Notes: a model not told the origin generated them from the letters alone. A DNA stretch of 64,000 bases from Elgaria multicarinata webbii (GCF_023053635.1 NC_086172.1:68994681-69058680); one strand, 5' to 3'. Counted from the first letter of the stretch, positions 10,991 through 23,199 are shown. Made by a program: numbers and translations.

Positions 10991-11395
10991 GCTGCAATCC
11001 TATAGATTACGGTAACCATATGGAAAGGAGGACAGGGCTCCTGTATCTTTAACAGTTGTATTGAAAAGGGAATTTCAGTAGGTGTCATGTATATATGAGG
11101 AACCTGGTGAAATTCCCTCTTCATCACAGCAGTTAAAGCTGCAGGTGCCCTGCCCTCTTTTAAATCTGGTCACTCTAGTATAGCTCCTGCACTTTCACTG
11201 TGGTGAAGAGGGAATTTCACCAGGTTCCCCATATATACAAATGACACCTGCTGAAATTCCCTTTTCTATGCAACGGTTAGATACAGGAGCTCTGTCCTCC
11301 TTTTCATATGGTCACCCTACTATAGATGTCTACTCAGAAGTAAGCCCCACTGAGTTCAATAGGACGTACTCCGGGGTAAGCGTGTATAGGGTGGC
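10991..11395. repeat. Palindromic repeat split by a hAT element
   Basis: The left piece (gctgcaatcctatagat, 10991-11007) and right piece (from 11320, ctatagatgtctactcagaa) make one ordinary copy of the common short repeat once the insert at 11008-11319 and one CTATAGAT are removed. Confidence 0.75.
11008..11319. mobile_element. hAT-type foldback element with 8-bp target duplication
   Basis: A 312-bp palindrome. The left end is TACGGTAACCATATGG and the right end reads back as TAGGGTGACCATATG. It is flanked by perfect CTATAGAT at 11000-11007 and 11320-11327, the 8-bp duplication expected for hAT. The arms share 'gctcctgtatct' and 'aacctggtgaaattccctct'. It has no coding capacity. A degenerate relative may lie at 17971-18150. 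Confidence 0.8.
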
Positions 11396-13660
11396 AACCC
11401 TAAATAGACAGATCCTCAAACACTGGGAGGGCGGAAGGCAGTAGCATTTATTTCCGTGCCCCGAGAATCTTGCGCTGCTAAATTCAAAGTGCTGTTAAAG
11501 GCACAAGGGAAGAGCAGGGACTTTTTCACCTCCCGGTCAGACCTTATGGAGCATTTGTTTGGATCGCTCCGCCTGGCTTCTGTTTACTGTTAGCTCTCTC
11601 CTCCTCAAGATGGCTGCTGTTCTTTAGCTCTATTCTTTTACTAATAAAATACAGTTATAGGGTCCATTGACCATTGCCTCCCCGCAAAAGCCATCCCCCC
11701 CAACTCTATGGTTCAGACTCATCCACACAGAGAAAAAGGGGTCCTTCCTCGTTCCCGTCGCAGTATGCCTTTTGCACCGACTGAATTAAATACAATTGTA
11801 CGTTTTGTCCTTAAAAAAAACCCAATACAAAAACAAAAATAGCCTCCTACTAAAATGCAATATATACATCTAAATAACAGGAACAAGAGTTAGGGATGAG
11901 AGTGCGGCTTTCTTGACTGGCAAAGATGTAGGCGTCTCAGTCAAACACTGGGAGACTGGAGAGCGCAGTTCGACCAAGCACTCGGCTTTGGAGTGCCCGT
12001 GGCAAGTTGTATCGCCCAAACGTGTGTGGAGGGCATTAATGTACTGGTTAATTAATGTAAAAGCGAGGTACTGGGGAAGCTGCGCAGACATAAACTGGAG
12101 TTGATAATGTTTATCTGTGAGCTATGAAAAAAGAATGTGTAGCTGTGAAGACATTCACTTGCTGTTTTCTGCCCATCAAGCTGCTGATAGACCCAAGAGC
12201 AAGCCTAGCCAGTATTTTTCTGCTCATTTGGCAACCCTGCTTACATCTAACAGCAGGATGAAGAATGACTGGACTCCTGATTTATGAACATCCAGCCATT
12301 GCGCATTGGACACGTCCCCAACACCCCACCATCTCCAATTGTGTTGGCTAGAAGCTGGCTTTGTTCTTAAAAGCCGACAGTCTCAGGAATTGACTTTCTG
12401 TACATCTTGCAATGACTGTTCAACCCAGCCTTGCGCTTAACAACTCGCCTAGGAGCCATAGGTGGTCAGGAATTCCATGAAGGTGAGTGCTAGGATTCCA
12501 TGCGGGTGAGTTGAGTGGGCTGGAGAAGACTAGTAACTTTTCTGGGCATATTTCTAAGGCTGGTCCCAGAAGTTCTTAATTCATATTTAGTTATCATGAG
12601 AATGCACTCCTAGATTATCACAGCTTTATAACAAGTAATATTAGGGAAGCTATGTAAATGCTTAGTATTATCATCATCCAAGTTAGTAGACTCCCTTGTA
12701 TGTGAAATACCCTTTTCTTTTGATGTCTCCTAATACTGCCACAGCATCTCAGCTTAGTCAGAGTAGTAAACAAGGGTAATCTTCTTATGTATCTGATAAC
12801 AATTACTACATTGCACTTGTTGTTTTACTTCATCTTGCAAATACAACATGCAGAACATATTTCCACAGCAAAGCACTATGTCAGAGAGAACTGTCTTGTT
12901 TGCTTTATAACTATTAGCCAATAAAAAAGTGAATTTAAAGTGCATGAGACCAGAAATCCTTCTACCAGTTTAACTTTTGTAGCATGAAAATACAGGCAAA
13001 AACATTGGTATCTGCAACACCCCATTTAATGCTCATTGTTTTCTCCAGCTTTTAATGACAATCATGTTAACATATCCTATGAAGTTTGGATGGAAAAGGG
13101 ATTGTTATTTTTGAAATATACTCACCCATGGTTGAGATGAAGGAAAAAATGGAAGATACAATCTGCATTGGTTTCAATATATGAAAATATGCTAGCTCAT
13201 ACACAATCCTCATGTGTTGTCAGAAGTAACATACCCACTGACTGACTTTGAATGTCTTTAAAGTTCTAAATCTCTAGAGTTAAAGGGCATGGTATCCAAG
13301 CTATGCAGAATGTTGATTTATTGTGGATCATCCAAAGCTTTAAAAGCCTGCTGGGAAATGGATTTAGGGATGCTGACAGACAATTCTCTTTTGAATAGGT
13401 ATTTTATTTCTGGCTCAGAGGAGGCAAGAGTACAGGAACTGACTTTCAAAGTACTTTCTCATTGATACGTAACCCCAATTAAGACACAAAAGTTTTTTTA
13501 AAAAGCCTTCAAATAGACATTGGAGAGGGTGTTAAGGAATTGGTGCACTTGTTCACATGTGATAATCTTATCCTCTGGTAGAGACATTTTGGGATAAGTT
13601 CTTTACAGAACAGAAATTAACAATATGACTAAACACAATGGGATGAATCAATGCTGCCCA
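11396..13660. other. Intergenic, nothing recognised
   Basis: AT-rich sequence with short A-runs near 11810. No exon or named repeat was seen. Confidence 0.4.
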
Positions 13661-13767
13661 GATGCTAGTGGAGCTGGCCTCTGATTGTGGTTCACATACG
13701 ACCAGCCCTGCTGCTTTGGTTCTGCAAGAGGCCCCAAGCACTTGCAGGAAAGTGATCTAGCGATTTG

Positions 13768-13845
13768 GGAGGCAACCCCCCAAAAGAGCAGAAACGGGGC
13801 AGGTCGTTTCCATCTGTTTTGGGGCTTGCCTCCCGAGGTGCTAAG
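13768..13845. repeat. Short inverted repeat
   Basis: Arms 'gggaggcaaccccccaaaag' and 'gttttggggcttgcctccc' are complementary around a loop of about 25 bp. The flanks are more weakly complementary. Probably a small MITE. Confidence 0.45.
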
Positions 13846-13942
13846 TCGTGGTTCCACAAGTGGCTGGGCAGAGTTGGATTCTGCACACCATCACCAAGGC
13901 TCCAGTACTTGTCATTCTGGGTATTTTCCCAAGGGACTTACA

Positions 13943-14505
13943 GGCCATGTTCAGACATTGCTTTAGCCCACAATGGCTTAATAAACTACACATTGGCCTG
14001 GTTCTGACAACACGCTAAACCATGCTGCTTAACCACAAAATGGTTAAGGGAATGCATTGACCTTAATGCATCCTATTAACCATTTTGTGGTTAAGCAGCA
14101 TGGTTTAGCGCGTTATCTGAACCAGGCCAACGTGTAGCTTATTTTAGAAACAGTTCAAGATGCCTCGCCACATGACTGGGCTAATCAGCTGCTGTGAGTA
14201 ACTTATTTAGATACTGTGCCTAACCCTGACCCTGACCCCCGCCCTTGACCTGCTGCAGTCCTCTTGCCTGAGCAGTGGTGCCGTTTCAGCCATTTCTAAT
14301 ATTCCAAGAGGAGTGGTAAATCGCGGAGAGGAGCGAAAACCCTGGTGCACCAGAAAGGGAATGGCAATAATAAACCCTTGGTGGGTTGCACTGAGGTTTG
14401 CATATGACCAAACTTTATGTGTAGCTCCCTTACTCAGGAAGCACCTGATGCCCCCTCAAAACTCTGGGTCCCTGCCTCTTTTGCGCACTCACCACATGAA
14501 GATTG
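13943..14505. mobile_element. Harbinger-like element A, copy 1, interrupted
   Basis: The left end GGCCATGTTCAGACATTGC is followed by 'cccacaatggcttaat'. A second MITE sits at 13994-14129. After it, 14170-14470 matches 21395-21720 of copy 2 (shared 'tgcagtcctc', 'ggaagcacctgatgcccc' versus 'ggaggcacctgatccacc'). The right end is missing or too diverged to place. Confidence 0.6.
13994..14129. mobile_element. MITE B, copy 1 (TGGCCTGGTTC ends)
   Basis: Palindrome with arms 'accatgctgcttaaccacaa' and the complement, inserted in element A. The central part is 'atgcattgaccttaatgcat'. Close relative at 30926-31047. Confidence 0.75.
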
Positions 14506-16366
14506 TTGGAGTCTATTCAAAACCTGAAATATTTTATGCAACATGGCACACATTTTTATGGTATGTTAATCATACATCCCAGATCCCACCCATTATAAGA
14601 TTTCGCTGACCTATTTAAAGAAAATAATTACAGCTTGAAAGTGTTGTGATTATGTACTCTGTGCATCCTAACTAAATTGGTTGTTTGTTTGCTTTTTAAA
14701 AATATTTCAGGTTATGTTTAGCTCATATTCATTGTATAGAACGTTTTAATATAAAAAAATAAAGGTTTTTTTTAAGTGTTTGATATATGTAGAGGGATAT
14801 GCACATCTTCTAATTTTAGTGTACAATTTAGCAATAATTGTGAGGATTCAAAATCTCCCTGTAGGAAGGCACATCAAAACACCGTACCATGAATGCTTCA
14901 GCCAATGCGTGTTTACTGAGAAGAACGTCCCACTGATTTTAAATAAATGTGTATGGGCCTGTAGCCTGAGAGATGTATGGCTAATTACTTGGCCCATTGA
15001 TGACTTTTTCTTTCAACTCGGTTTCAGATTGAATGTGTTGAACCAAGTAACTGAACAGGCCATCTCATGCCTCAGTGAACCCACAGGGAACTGTGTTTCT
15101 TTTCACAAGTGACCCATTGTAGATGTGCTGGTGATTTTAGTGATAATGCAGTCAGGCAACTAGTTCACTATCCTCGAATTTAAATCAGGCTGATAGTAAA
15201 AGGGACACTTGTTATGTGAAAGGGACACTTGTTATGTGAAAGTTGTTAGAACGTTGTGTAGCCAAAGAGAAAAAAATAGAGTGTTTAATAAATAAATGAT
15301 TAAAAATAATCACCTTTATGATAGGGTATTCAATAAATGGTGCCTTTTTAAAAACAATTCCTGGGTGCACACCCTAATGAAATGTGCTGCGCATGAATAT
15401 GCTTACAGTCCCTCCCCACCCCACAACGCTATCTCCCATGCGGTTCCAGAGCAGCTTCTGGGGAGACCAATAGGGGAAGGGGGAAATGTGAATATTACCT
15501 CTCCACCCTCCTTCCCGGAGGAGCCTCCGCTGGATCCTAGTCCTTTCCGTGAACCCAATGTGTTATAAAAAGTTGTGTCCTTGAGTATCTTACTCACAGT
15601 GCATTGTTTGTATGTACTTTTGTAGCCTTTTCATTCAAGGTATCCATTCATAAATGTTGTCAAACACTCCCTCCATCTCAGTTCTTTTTTCAGTGCCAAA
15701 ATTCCATACAATTCCCCCAACCCCCCAGATTGCTTATTCATTTCATTTCTGTGCCGCTCAATAGCTGAAGCTCTCTGACATGGGCTCTCCCCCGTGCTTT
15801 AATTTATCACTGTTAACTGTGTTGTTGTGTCTAATTTAGACCATTAATCCTTTTGGACATACATTTATTTTTCTCTGGAAGGGACTCCGCATTCTTCTGG
15901 CACTATAAGAACAACAATAATTAATACATTACCATAGCTCAGTCCAAGCTGAGGAATAAACACCCAAGCGCATAAGGAAATTACTTTGCTGTTGTAGTCT
16001 GTAGGCTGCCTGGGTTATAAATACACAGAGCTTTCTGGCTAGGCACATGGGCAGAAATCCGGATACCTGATACTTAACCAAACATAGTTTCCATAGCAAG
16101 TGAACAGACGTGCTGCATCATGAATTATGTTTCAGCCACTCATATCGTGCTCTGGACCCTGCTCAATGAACTCAAAGTTACAGAAAAACATTCACTAAGA
16201 CTCAGGTCTTATGCACAATTATTTGCAAGTATGTCCCATTAAGCTTAGTAGTATTTTCTTCTTTTCAAGTTTAGGAATTGTTAAGATTTAAAGAGTGAGT
16301 ATGGAAGAGATGTATTTAGAATAAGGTTGTAAAGTTTCTTCCATTGAGGTCGGTATGCCTTTAACA
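14506..16366. other. Intergenic, nearly featureless
   Basis: Contains a two-copy 21-bp tandem (aaagggacacttgttatgtg) at about 15199-15240 and a faint copy of the common palindrome near 16203-16295. No exon seen. Confidence 0.45.
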
Positions 16367-16420
16367 CAGGGGTCCCCACTGCAGCACCTGCAGGTGCACC
16401 TCCAATGCCTCCAGGCTCTC

Positions 16421-16471
16421 AGAGATGTGTGTGTGTGTGTGTGTGTGTATCTGTGTCTGTGTGTGTGTGTG
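16421..16471. repeat. (TG)n microsatellite
   Basis: Interrupted TG run. Confidence 0.9.
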
Positions 16472-16688
16472 TTATTTTCCCCCGTGGGCCAAACTTCTCA
16501 ATCAGCATCCATTTGAAGGTGGTGACTCTATGTCACCCATTCAAATATTAAAAATGTTGTGAGGTCCTCAGTCCATTGCATTAGAGGAGGTGAGTGTTTA
16601 TCCTTCTAGTGTTGTAATGTCAGGCTTTTTAGCTGTCAAAAGTGTGCAGGAAATTTACGCTGACCATTTGTTAATTTTCATGAAGCAG

Positions 16689-16737
<49 letters not shown>

Positions 16738-16900
16738 CAACCCGCCTCTCCCTCTGGATTGAGGAGGGGTACAATACAAATGCAAATACCATAAAATACA
16801 TATAATTGATTAAAACATTTCAAACTAATACATTATTAAAAGCAGCACAGTATTAAAAGGCATCTTAAAATTCAACTGGGTAGGCCTGCTGGAAGATTGA
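16689..16900. mobile_element. (AAT)n-tailed retroelement fragment
   Basis: A run of AAT (16689-16735) followed by 'cccgcctctccctctgga' and A-rich sequence, separating LINE blocks that are contiguous at 22640-22690. This marks it as a later insertion. Confidence 0.6.
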
Positions 16901-16974
16901 AAGGAGTGTGTACATCAGTGAATATTAAAGACTGTCCCAGTACAATTTTTTTCTGTGTAATAACCTCCCTGCAG

Positions 16975-17413
16975 AAAGAAGCAACTCATCTCACACTATT
17001 GCCCCGCTCGTGCTCTTCGCTCCTCTGATGCCATGTTTCTCGCCTGCCCAAGGGTCTCTACTTCCCTTGCTCGGCTTCGTCCATTTTCTTCTGCTGCCCC
17101 TTACGCCTGGAACGCTCTTCCAGAACATTTGAGAACTACAAGTTCAATCTCAGCTTTTAAAGCTCAGCTAAAAACTTTTTTTTCCTAAAGCTTTTAAAAC
17201 TTGATTTTGTTCTGACTTTATACTGTTAGTTTTACCCTACCCAGTGCCTGTTTACCCTACCCTGTGCCTGTTTGCTTTCTCTTCCCCTCCTTATTGTTTT
17301 ATTATGGTTTTATTAGAATGTAAGCCTATGCGGCAGGGTTTTGCTATTTACTGTTTTACTCTGTACAGCACCATGTACATTGATGGTGCTATATAAATAA
17401 ATAATAATAATAA
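16975..17413 (+). mobile_element. L2-like LINE 3' end
   Basis: Carries the coding end of a reverse transcriptase family protein (APYAWNALPEHLRT, then SISAFKAQLKTF) and a 3' UTR ending 'gatggtgctatataaataaa' plus (TAA)n. This combination is typical of the L2 clade. Confidence 0.7.
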
Positions 17414-17475
17414 TAATAAGAGAGCTTCGGCTATTGGGCGGTATAAAAATGTAATAAATAAATAAATAAATAATA
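17412..17475 (+). repeat. SINE tail ('gagcttcggctattgggcgg')
   Basis: Tail motif followed by 'tataaaaatgtaataaataa'. The same tail is at 18640 and 45130. It is the 3' end of a squamate retroposon whose head is missing here. Confidence 0.65.
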
Positions 17476-17728
17476 AACATTAGCTGTATTCCACTGCCAG
17501 CAGTTAGCTGAATTAGACAATCTCTTATTAAAGAGACGTTGTGGTGTCCAATAAACACGAAGCAAACACTTTTGTGAATAAGATGCAGCCTAAGATCCAT
17601 AGACGCGAAAGGTAGACGCTGAAGCGCAGATCCACTGATTATGCATTTTGTGGTGGTGCCCACAGCAGTATCTCAGATTCCCAAATGTGCCCATGGCTCC
17701 AAAAAGGTTGGGGACCCCTGCCTTAACA

Positions 17729-20161
17729 GACACGTGACATGTAGAAATTCAGTTGTACCAACCCTAGGTGAGATATAAGGAAAGCTTCACAACTTTTAAA
17801 ATAGAGGACATGGTTGTATAAGGAAAGGATGAATAACTGGCAAATAATAGTTCAGATTGTTGGGTTAGAAAATCTTTGAATCCCTTTTCAGCCTTTAAGG
17901 AAAGCTACAGCACAATTCAAGGTAATATGAGGCTCTTCATTGATTTTGCTTTTAGACTAAGGCATGCAGCGTTGCCAATTTTGGTACAAAACAGGGCCTC
18001 TGTATCTGCAACCGAAGGCTAAGTAGAAGGGGAAATTCTGCTACGTCTCCCTACGTGGTACTGCAGTGCTAGAGGAAGCAGAACCAACTTAAATTGTCAT
18101 TCCCCTTCAGTTATTAAAGACACAGGAGCATTGCCCTGTAATTAACCCTAGAAATCCTAGATAGCAGGAACAACTCTGTTGGCACCTATCATTTCTTTCT
18201 TCACAGTATGCTGCTCAATCCAATTTATACTGACAAAAGCCGTCAGCTGCTGCAGTAAGGAAATAGTTATCAAATCCTAAGAGAATGAAGTGTCAGCAAA
18301 GCCTCTTCCCTGCACTGGAGAATGCTGAGCCTCTCTGTCCTCCACATGTAAGAATGTGGAAAGAGAAAGAGCTGTCAGTTATTCATTTAGCCCTGGGAAC
18401 TGGAATGTATTAGAGTCACACCTGCTATGTGTTGTGGAATCAAAGCCCGAGCTTATGGCTGGAAAATTTAACCCAGTTCTTTACTTGTCAGGGTTTTCAA
18501 AGAAGGATAAAAGCCCAGATTTTCGCTTTGGGCATTGACTATTTATGACCCCTCACAGGCTCCAGTACACCATACAGTAGGTTAAGGTTTTAGTATTTAC
18601 TTTCATTCAGAATGCATTTGGAAATTAAAAAAAAGTATATGTGAACCACCCAGAGAGCTTCGGCTATTGGGCGGTATAAAAATGAAATAATTAAATAAAT
18701 ATTCAAACCATAAAATGGCCCATTTGGTTGTTATTGGCCCAGCCGAAAAAGACATACTAATTGAAACCCCTGGCTGATAAGCCTCATTTGCCAAAGTGCC
18801 TGCTCCCCAACAAATGTTAAAGGTTGAATTACTTCCTCCTACAGAAGTGAGGAACTGTAGGAAGAATACATAGGCAAGAGACCTGCCATCAAATTACTGT
18901 GTCCAAATGCAAATAAGGACAGTGTTCCAGAGAATTCTGGGAAGTGCAGCTTTTTTCTAGCACCTCATGTACTGCTCAGTTTTGCTTAGATCCTTGTACT
19001 CCATTGCCTATCCATACCCTATCAACACAAATATATCCAATGAACACTGTCATACATAACTATGAATGGAAACAGGAATGTTCAAGGACTAGGACTTGGG
19101 GAGACTAAGGAAGAGAGAAGGGGACAAAATTTCAACTGAGCTTTGGAAAGGTAGAGTGAAAGCTACTCATATGAAAAATGGGAACGTCCTACAAATAGGG
19201 TAGTCAGTCATGAAGGGGGATTTTCAGCAGATTCAGCCCTGGCAGGCTGGAGCTGCCAGTAGATGAAGTGAGGTTGCCACCTCAGACAGCAAATCCTGGA
19301 AAGCCAAAAGTATTAGTGAGGTGATGGAGGACAGAGCGGTGTGTGTGCCAGGCACCTTGCTCCCTAACCTAGCCTGCTGTCTTCAGGGGCAGTGGAGGAC
19401 CCACCCCACCACCAATATGATCCATCAGGTCAGCTTCTGTACATGGAATTGGGCATGGGGGCACTATCTTGTCTTTTGCCTTGTGCAGTAAAATGTCTTC
19501 GGCCAGCCCTGCAAAAGCTATCCTTCTACTCATTTATTGAAGATAAAGGCTTTATCTTCCTTTGCATGCAACACAATCAGCCTTAATTCTGATTCAAAAG
19601 TCTAGGATTGTGATCTAAGAAATGCTTAAGTGTTTTACAGAAATAAGTCAGTAGGTGTCTCTAAACCAGCATGGTATTCTAAGGGTTTCGTGCAGATGAT
19701 ACATTTTCAGAGACACGGAATCGATTCCCCCCCCCCCCCCGGTCTTTTGTTGAGCACATTATACAGGCAATATTTCCCTCCCTTGGTATTAGCATCACTG
19801 GAATTCCACTTCAAAGACACAAAAAGAGCCCTCTGTCAGTTTAGACTATCAGATTAATTGAGGCATGTATTACTGCCACATTGTTGTCACACAGCATGTT
19901 AGGAAGTAACGAAGAATTCTGAAATGTTCACTGCAGAATTGCGATCAGAACTATTGTTTTTGTTGTGGTTATTAATACGTTGATGGTTTTCTGTTTGTTT
20001 GTTTTAGACAAACAGTGCCAATCCCGCCCTCTGCTCCTTTCCAGCATTAGAATTTACATTTTGGTTTTCTAAGGGGCAAATGGGTGGCATAATTCAAGGA
20101 GTGTCTGACATGCTGAAAACAATGTATGTAGTCCAGATTTGCATGCTGCTTTGGTATAGCA
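17729..20161. other. Intergenic with weak repeats
   Basis: A degenerate relative of the 11008 foldback may lie at 17971-18150, a SINE tail is at 18640-18703 and a C-run at about 19726-19740. Nothing else is recognised. Confidence 0.45.
18640..18703 (+). repeat. SINE tail copy
   Basis: Reads 'gtgaaccacccagagagctt' and 'attgggcggtataaaaatga' with an AT-rich end. Confidence 0.65.
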
Positions 20162-20340
20162 TAAGAACATAAGACATGCCATGCTGGATCAGACCATGGT
20201 CCATCTAGTCCAGCACTCTGTTCACACAGTAGCCAGCCAGCCATTGCAGCTCTCCTTGTGCACCCTAGACTCCCCTGAATCATCACAAGACATTCTAGGG
20301 ACCGTGCTTTGAGGTCTACAGCGGCCAAAACTTGTGCTGG
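20162..20340 (-). mobile_element. CR1 LINE 3' end, antisense
   Basis: 'taagaacataagacatgcca', 'ggatcagaccatggtccatc' and 'cactctgttcacacagtagc' are the complement of the CR1 3' end. Confidence 0.8.
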
Positions 20341-21139
20341 CCTGTATACGCCTGCAGCAATTCTTCTTTCCCTACTGCTCCCCCCACCAATTTGTTTTTG
20401 TTAGTATCGATAGGCCTGTAGGATCCAGGCTAGTGCATTGCAGCACAAAGGGAGAAGTTGCTGCCATTGCTCAGGAAAAGTGATCATCTGCAAAAGCCTT
20501 AAGTATGCTCCTGATGAATACAGAAGAGAGGGGCGGGAGAAACAAACCAGAATTCAGAGCACATCTATCCTGTCAGTGGAAATTTTATAGGGTTACATAT
20601 CTGATTCATTACAGAGGTATGCAATTTAAAGCTCAGTAGGCTGCATAGCATCTTGCAAATCACTTGCATGAAATGGTTTTAGGGATCTGTGGTTAGTTGA
20701 TTTATTTTGTTTGTGTGTGTAAGGAAGAAAAGAGACAGCCTAGTTTGAGCCCTCCTGCTCTTCCTTTAGCTATTGGGATATAGGGAATATTCCATTATTC
20801 AGAATGATACATAGGGTGTGTGTTTTTTATTTAGAAATGACCCAGCAATTTCTAAATAGTTGCCTCTAAAAACCATTTTGCCCCCATGACAATTTAAAAG
20901 ATTTGCCCAGCTTCGTGAAATCATTTCCCAGAAAACTAGAAAGCTATTACTAATCTGTATTCCCCCCTTTCAGAATCAATTGGCAGAATAAGAGTCTGGG
21001 CCTCTTTTTTTCTTGCAAGCTTTTTGCTTACCCTAATTTCAGACGATTTGCTTTGCCATGTTCTCCCTTTATGCAACTGCTTAAAATATTTTAGAATGGA
21101 TGGGTTGCAGAATATACAGTGTAAGGCACATGTATGGCA
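20341..21139. other. Intergenic, nothing recognised
   Basis: No exon or clear repeat before the CR1 coding fragment. Confidence 0.4.
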
Positions 21140-21375
21140 CAAGTATGGTGTTCTAGTCACCATACTTGAAAAAAGATCCATTGTAGAGCTTGAGAAAGTG
21201 CAGAAAAGGGCAACTAAAATGATCAAGGGGCTGGAGCATCTCTCCAACGAGGGAAGGTTATAACACCTGGGATTGTTTAGCTTGGGAAAAAGGAGTCTAA
21301 AGGGAGACATGATAGAGGTGTACAGAATTTTGTGTGGCGTGGAGAAGGTGGATAGGGAGATATTTTTCTGCCCAT
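21140..21375 (+). mobile_element. CR1 ORF2 fragment (end of reverse transcriptase domain)
   Basis: Translates as VELEKVQKRATKMIKGLEHL, then after a stop continues LFSLGKRSLKGDMIEVYRI and VEKVDREIFF. This is the conserved C-terminal part of CR1 ORF2. The in-frame stop shows it is dead. Confidence 0.85.
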
Positions 21376-21376
21376 G

Positions 21377-22020
21377 ATCCCCCACCACAGGCTAATGAGC
21401 TACTGTGTGTAGCTTATTAAGCTACTGTATGTAATTTGACTAACTCCTGCCCCCTTCCTGTTGCAGTCCTCATGCTCAAGTAGTGGCACTGTTTGAGGCA
21501 CTGGAGGTTTGCAGGATCAGGACAATAGTTAATATACAGCCTCCCCCAGTCAGGAGGCACCTGATCCACCATCAACCCCCTGTGCATTTACTCCAGAAGA
21601 GTGAAAATCCTGAGTGCTCCCAAAGGGCAGAAGTGGCTAGAAAACCTTGGGGGGTTGCAGGATTGGGACAAAACTTCATACAAAACCCCCTCTACTCAGG
21701 AGGCCCTTGATGCATCATCAGAACCCTGCACCCTGAGACTGGTAGCTGGTAAGGAGCAGAACGGCAGCAGTTTGGACTGTTCTTGCTGCTTAGCTCTCTA
21801 GCCAGCCAAAATAAGCCACAGTGACCACTAGATAACATGATAATCAATGACGGTTTAAATAACTCACTCTGCAGACTGTGGGTTATTTTGACCAAATAAG
21901 CCATTGTGGATTTAAAAACTCCCACCAAACAACATGATAACCCACAATGGGTGCATTAAGCCACTGTGGCTTAATTAAGCCATCGTGGGTTATTGTGATG
22001 TCTGAACTCAGTCATTATGG
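21377..22020. mobile_element. Harbinger-like element A, copy 2
   Basis: Shares its body with copy 1 (14170-14470). Its right end (ttgtgatgtctgaactca, preceded by 'aagccatcgtgggtta') is the complement of copy 1's left end. The interior has repeated 'taagccactgtggcttaatt' palindromes. Total size about 640 bp. Confidence 0.65.
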
Positions 22021-22373
22021 CTACAAACCTATCCACACTTGGGAATTTTAAGAACTGTTTCTGATATGTTATGGGGTCAGTTGATCGAAGAAAAAAACCT
22101 TCATATTACAGTTAATTTGGTGATATTTTTACTGACTTAGTTTGGTAAAAAGGTAGCCACTGAGTCTGCAATTAGAAGGTGACAACAACAGTGGGCAGAA
22201 AGGTGCTCCTAAACTTTTTGGAAACAGCCTATATGCCCCCTAAAATTGTGCCCACCAAGCTTGTTTTACCCTTGCAAGAGTACAGATACAGGTGAATGAT
22301 CCTTGAGCATACCTGTCAACCTTTTCCCCTAGTTCACATTTATCATTCCGAAGTTATCAGTCTCTAGAGAACT

Positions 22374-22930
22374 GCTTCACATCTTTTTAATTTCTTTTTA
22401 TTTTAATTTTTTAGTTTTTTAAAATATACATAAATAAATGTGTGTATATCCATAGCAATAAATACATATGAAATGCAACTTACTAGCAATTATACATAGG
22501 CTTCAACAAAAGCAAACCAGGTATCCTCAATCCATTTTATTATAGTAGGTGAACGTTTATCCCCCAATGTTGTAATATCAGTCGTTTAGCTGTCAAGAAT
22601 GTGCGGAGAACCCATTTATGCTGACCATTCATTAATTTCTATGAAGCAGGTTAATAATTAAAACACACACACATGTGTACCTCACCAAATATTGAAGACT
22701 GTACCAGTTCAAAATTTATCCATAGATTAAACTTCTTCCCCAAACAAAGAAACTATTGGATATTGCCAAACATACATTTAAAGGAAACATTGGCTGCATT
22801 GCATCACCAATTAGCTAAGTTAGACAATCCCTTATTAAAAAGACATTGTGGTGTCCAACAGGCGTGAAACAAAAGTTTTTGCTGAATAAGATCCATAGAC
22901 ACGATAGGTATAGATGCCAAAATGGTGATT
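22374..22930 (-). mobile_element. L1-like LINE 3' part
   Basis: Begins with a T-rich stretch, read as an A-rich tail on the minus strand, followed by 3' UTR-like and coding-like sequence shared with 16530-17660. A short AC run lies near 22663-22674. Confidence 0.55.
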
Positions 22931-22959
22931 AACAGATTAGGCAGAATGGGACAATAAAA

Positions 22960-23168
22960 TAAAAAAACGGGGGGAGGAACAGGCAGCCAGAGGGAAGAGA
23001 GGTGGTTCGGGCAGCTGGCGTCCCTCTCCTCGTCATCCTTTGGCTGCCTTGTTCCTGTCCCATTCCTCCCGGTGCTCAGCGCCGCAGGGAAAGTTCGCAC
23101 TTGCGTTCCTTCCCTTGCAGATGCCAGGAAGTAACACAACTACAGCATTCTTAAAAAAAAAAAAAAAA
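22960..23168 (+). other. GC-rich block ending in a poly(A) run
   Basis: About 180 bp of GC-rich sequence (gtgctcagcgccgcaggg, cttgcgttccttccc), unlike its AT-rich flanks, ends in 16 or so A at 23153-23168. This looks like a retroposed RNA or the 5' part of a retroelement. The source is not recognised. Confidence 0.4.
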
Positions 23169-23199
23169 GCAGGGGAGAGATTATGCATAAGTTTCAGGA

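Larger units (their letters stand above)
16530..17660 (-). mobile_element. L1-like LINE 3' part, split by later insertions
   Basis: Blocks 16540-16688, 16905-16960 and 17475-17660 match, in the same order, the uninterrupted copy at 22374-22930 (for example 'ttagctgtcaa', 'gacaatc-cttattaaa'). Read on the minus strand. The L1 class is inferred from the T-rich start and general layout. Confidence 0.55.
16367..17720. mobile_element. hAT element hosting several nested insertions
   Basis: Ends CAGGGGTCCCCA and, reading back, CAGGGGTCCCCAACC. Flanks CTTTAACA (16359-16366) and CCTTAACA (17721-17728) match at 7 of 8 bases, as expected for hAT. Inside are L1-like LINE pieces, an (AAT)n-tailed element, an L2-type 3' end and a SINE tail. 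Confidence 0.75.

Noticed and set aside
13685-14007. Overlapping frames on both strands
   Set aside because: They come from an inverted repeat and have no family motif.
20936-21388. Minus-strand 150-codon frame
   Set aside because: It is antisense to a CR1 ORF2 fragment whose plus-strand translation is clearly recognisable.
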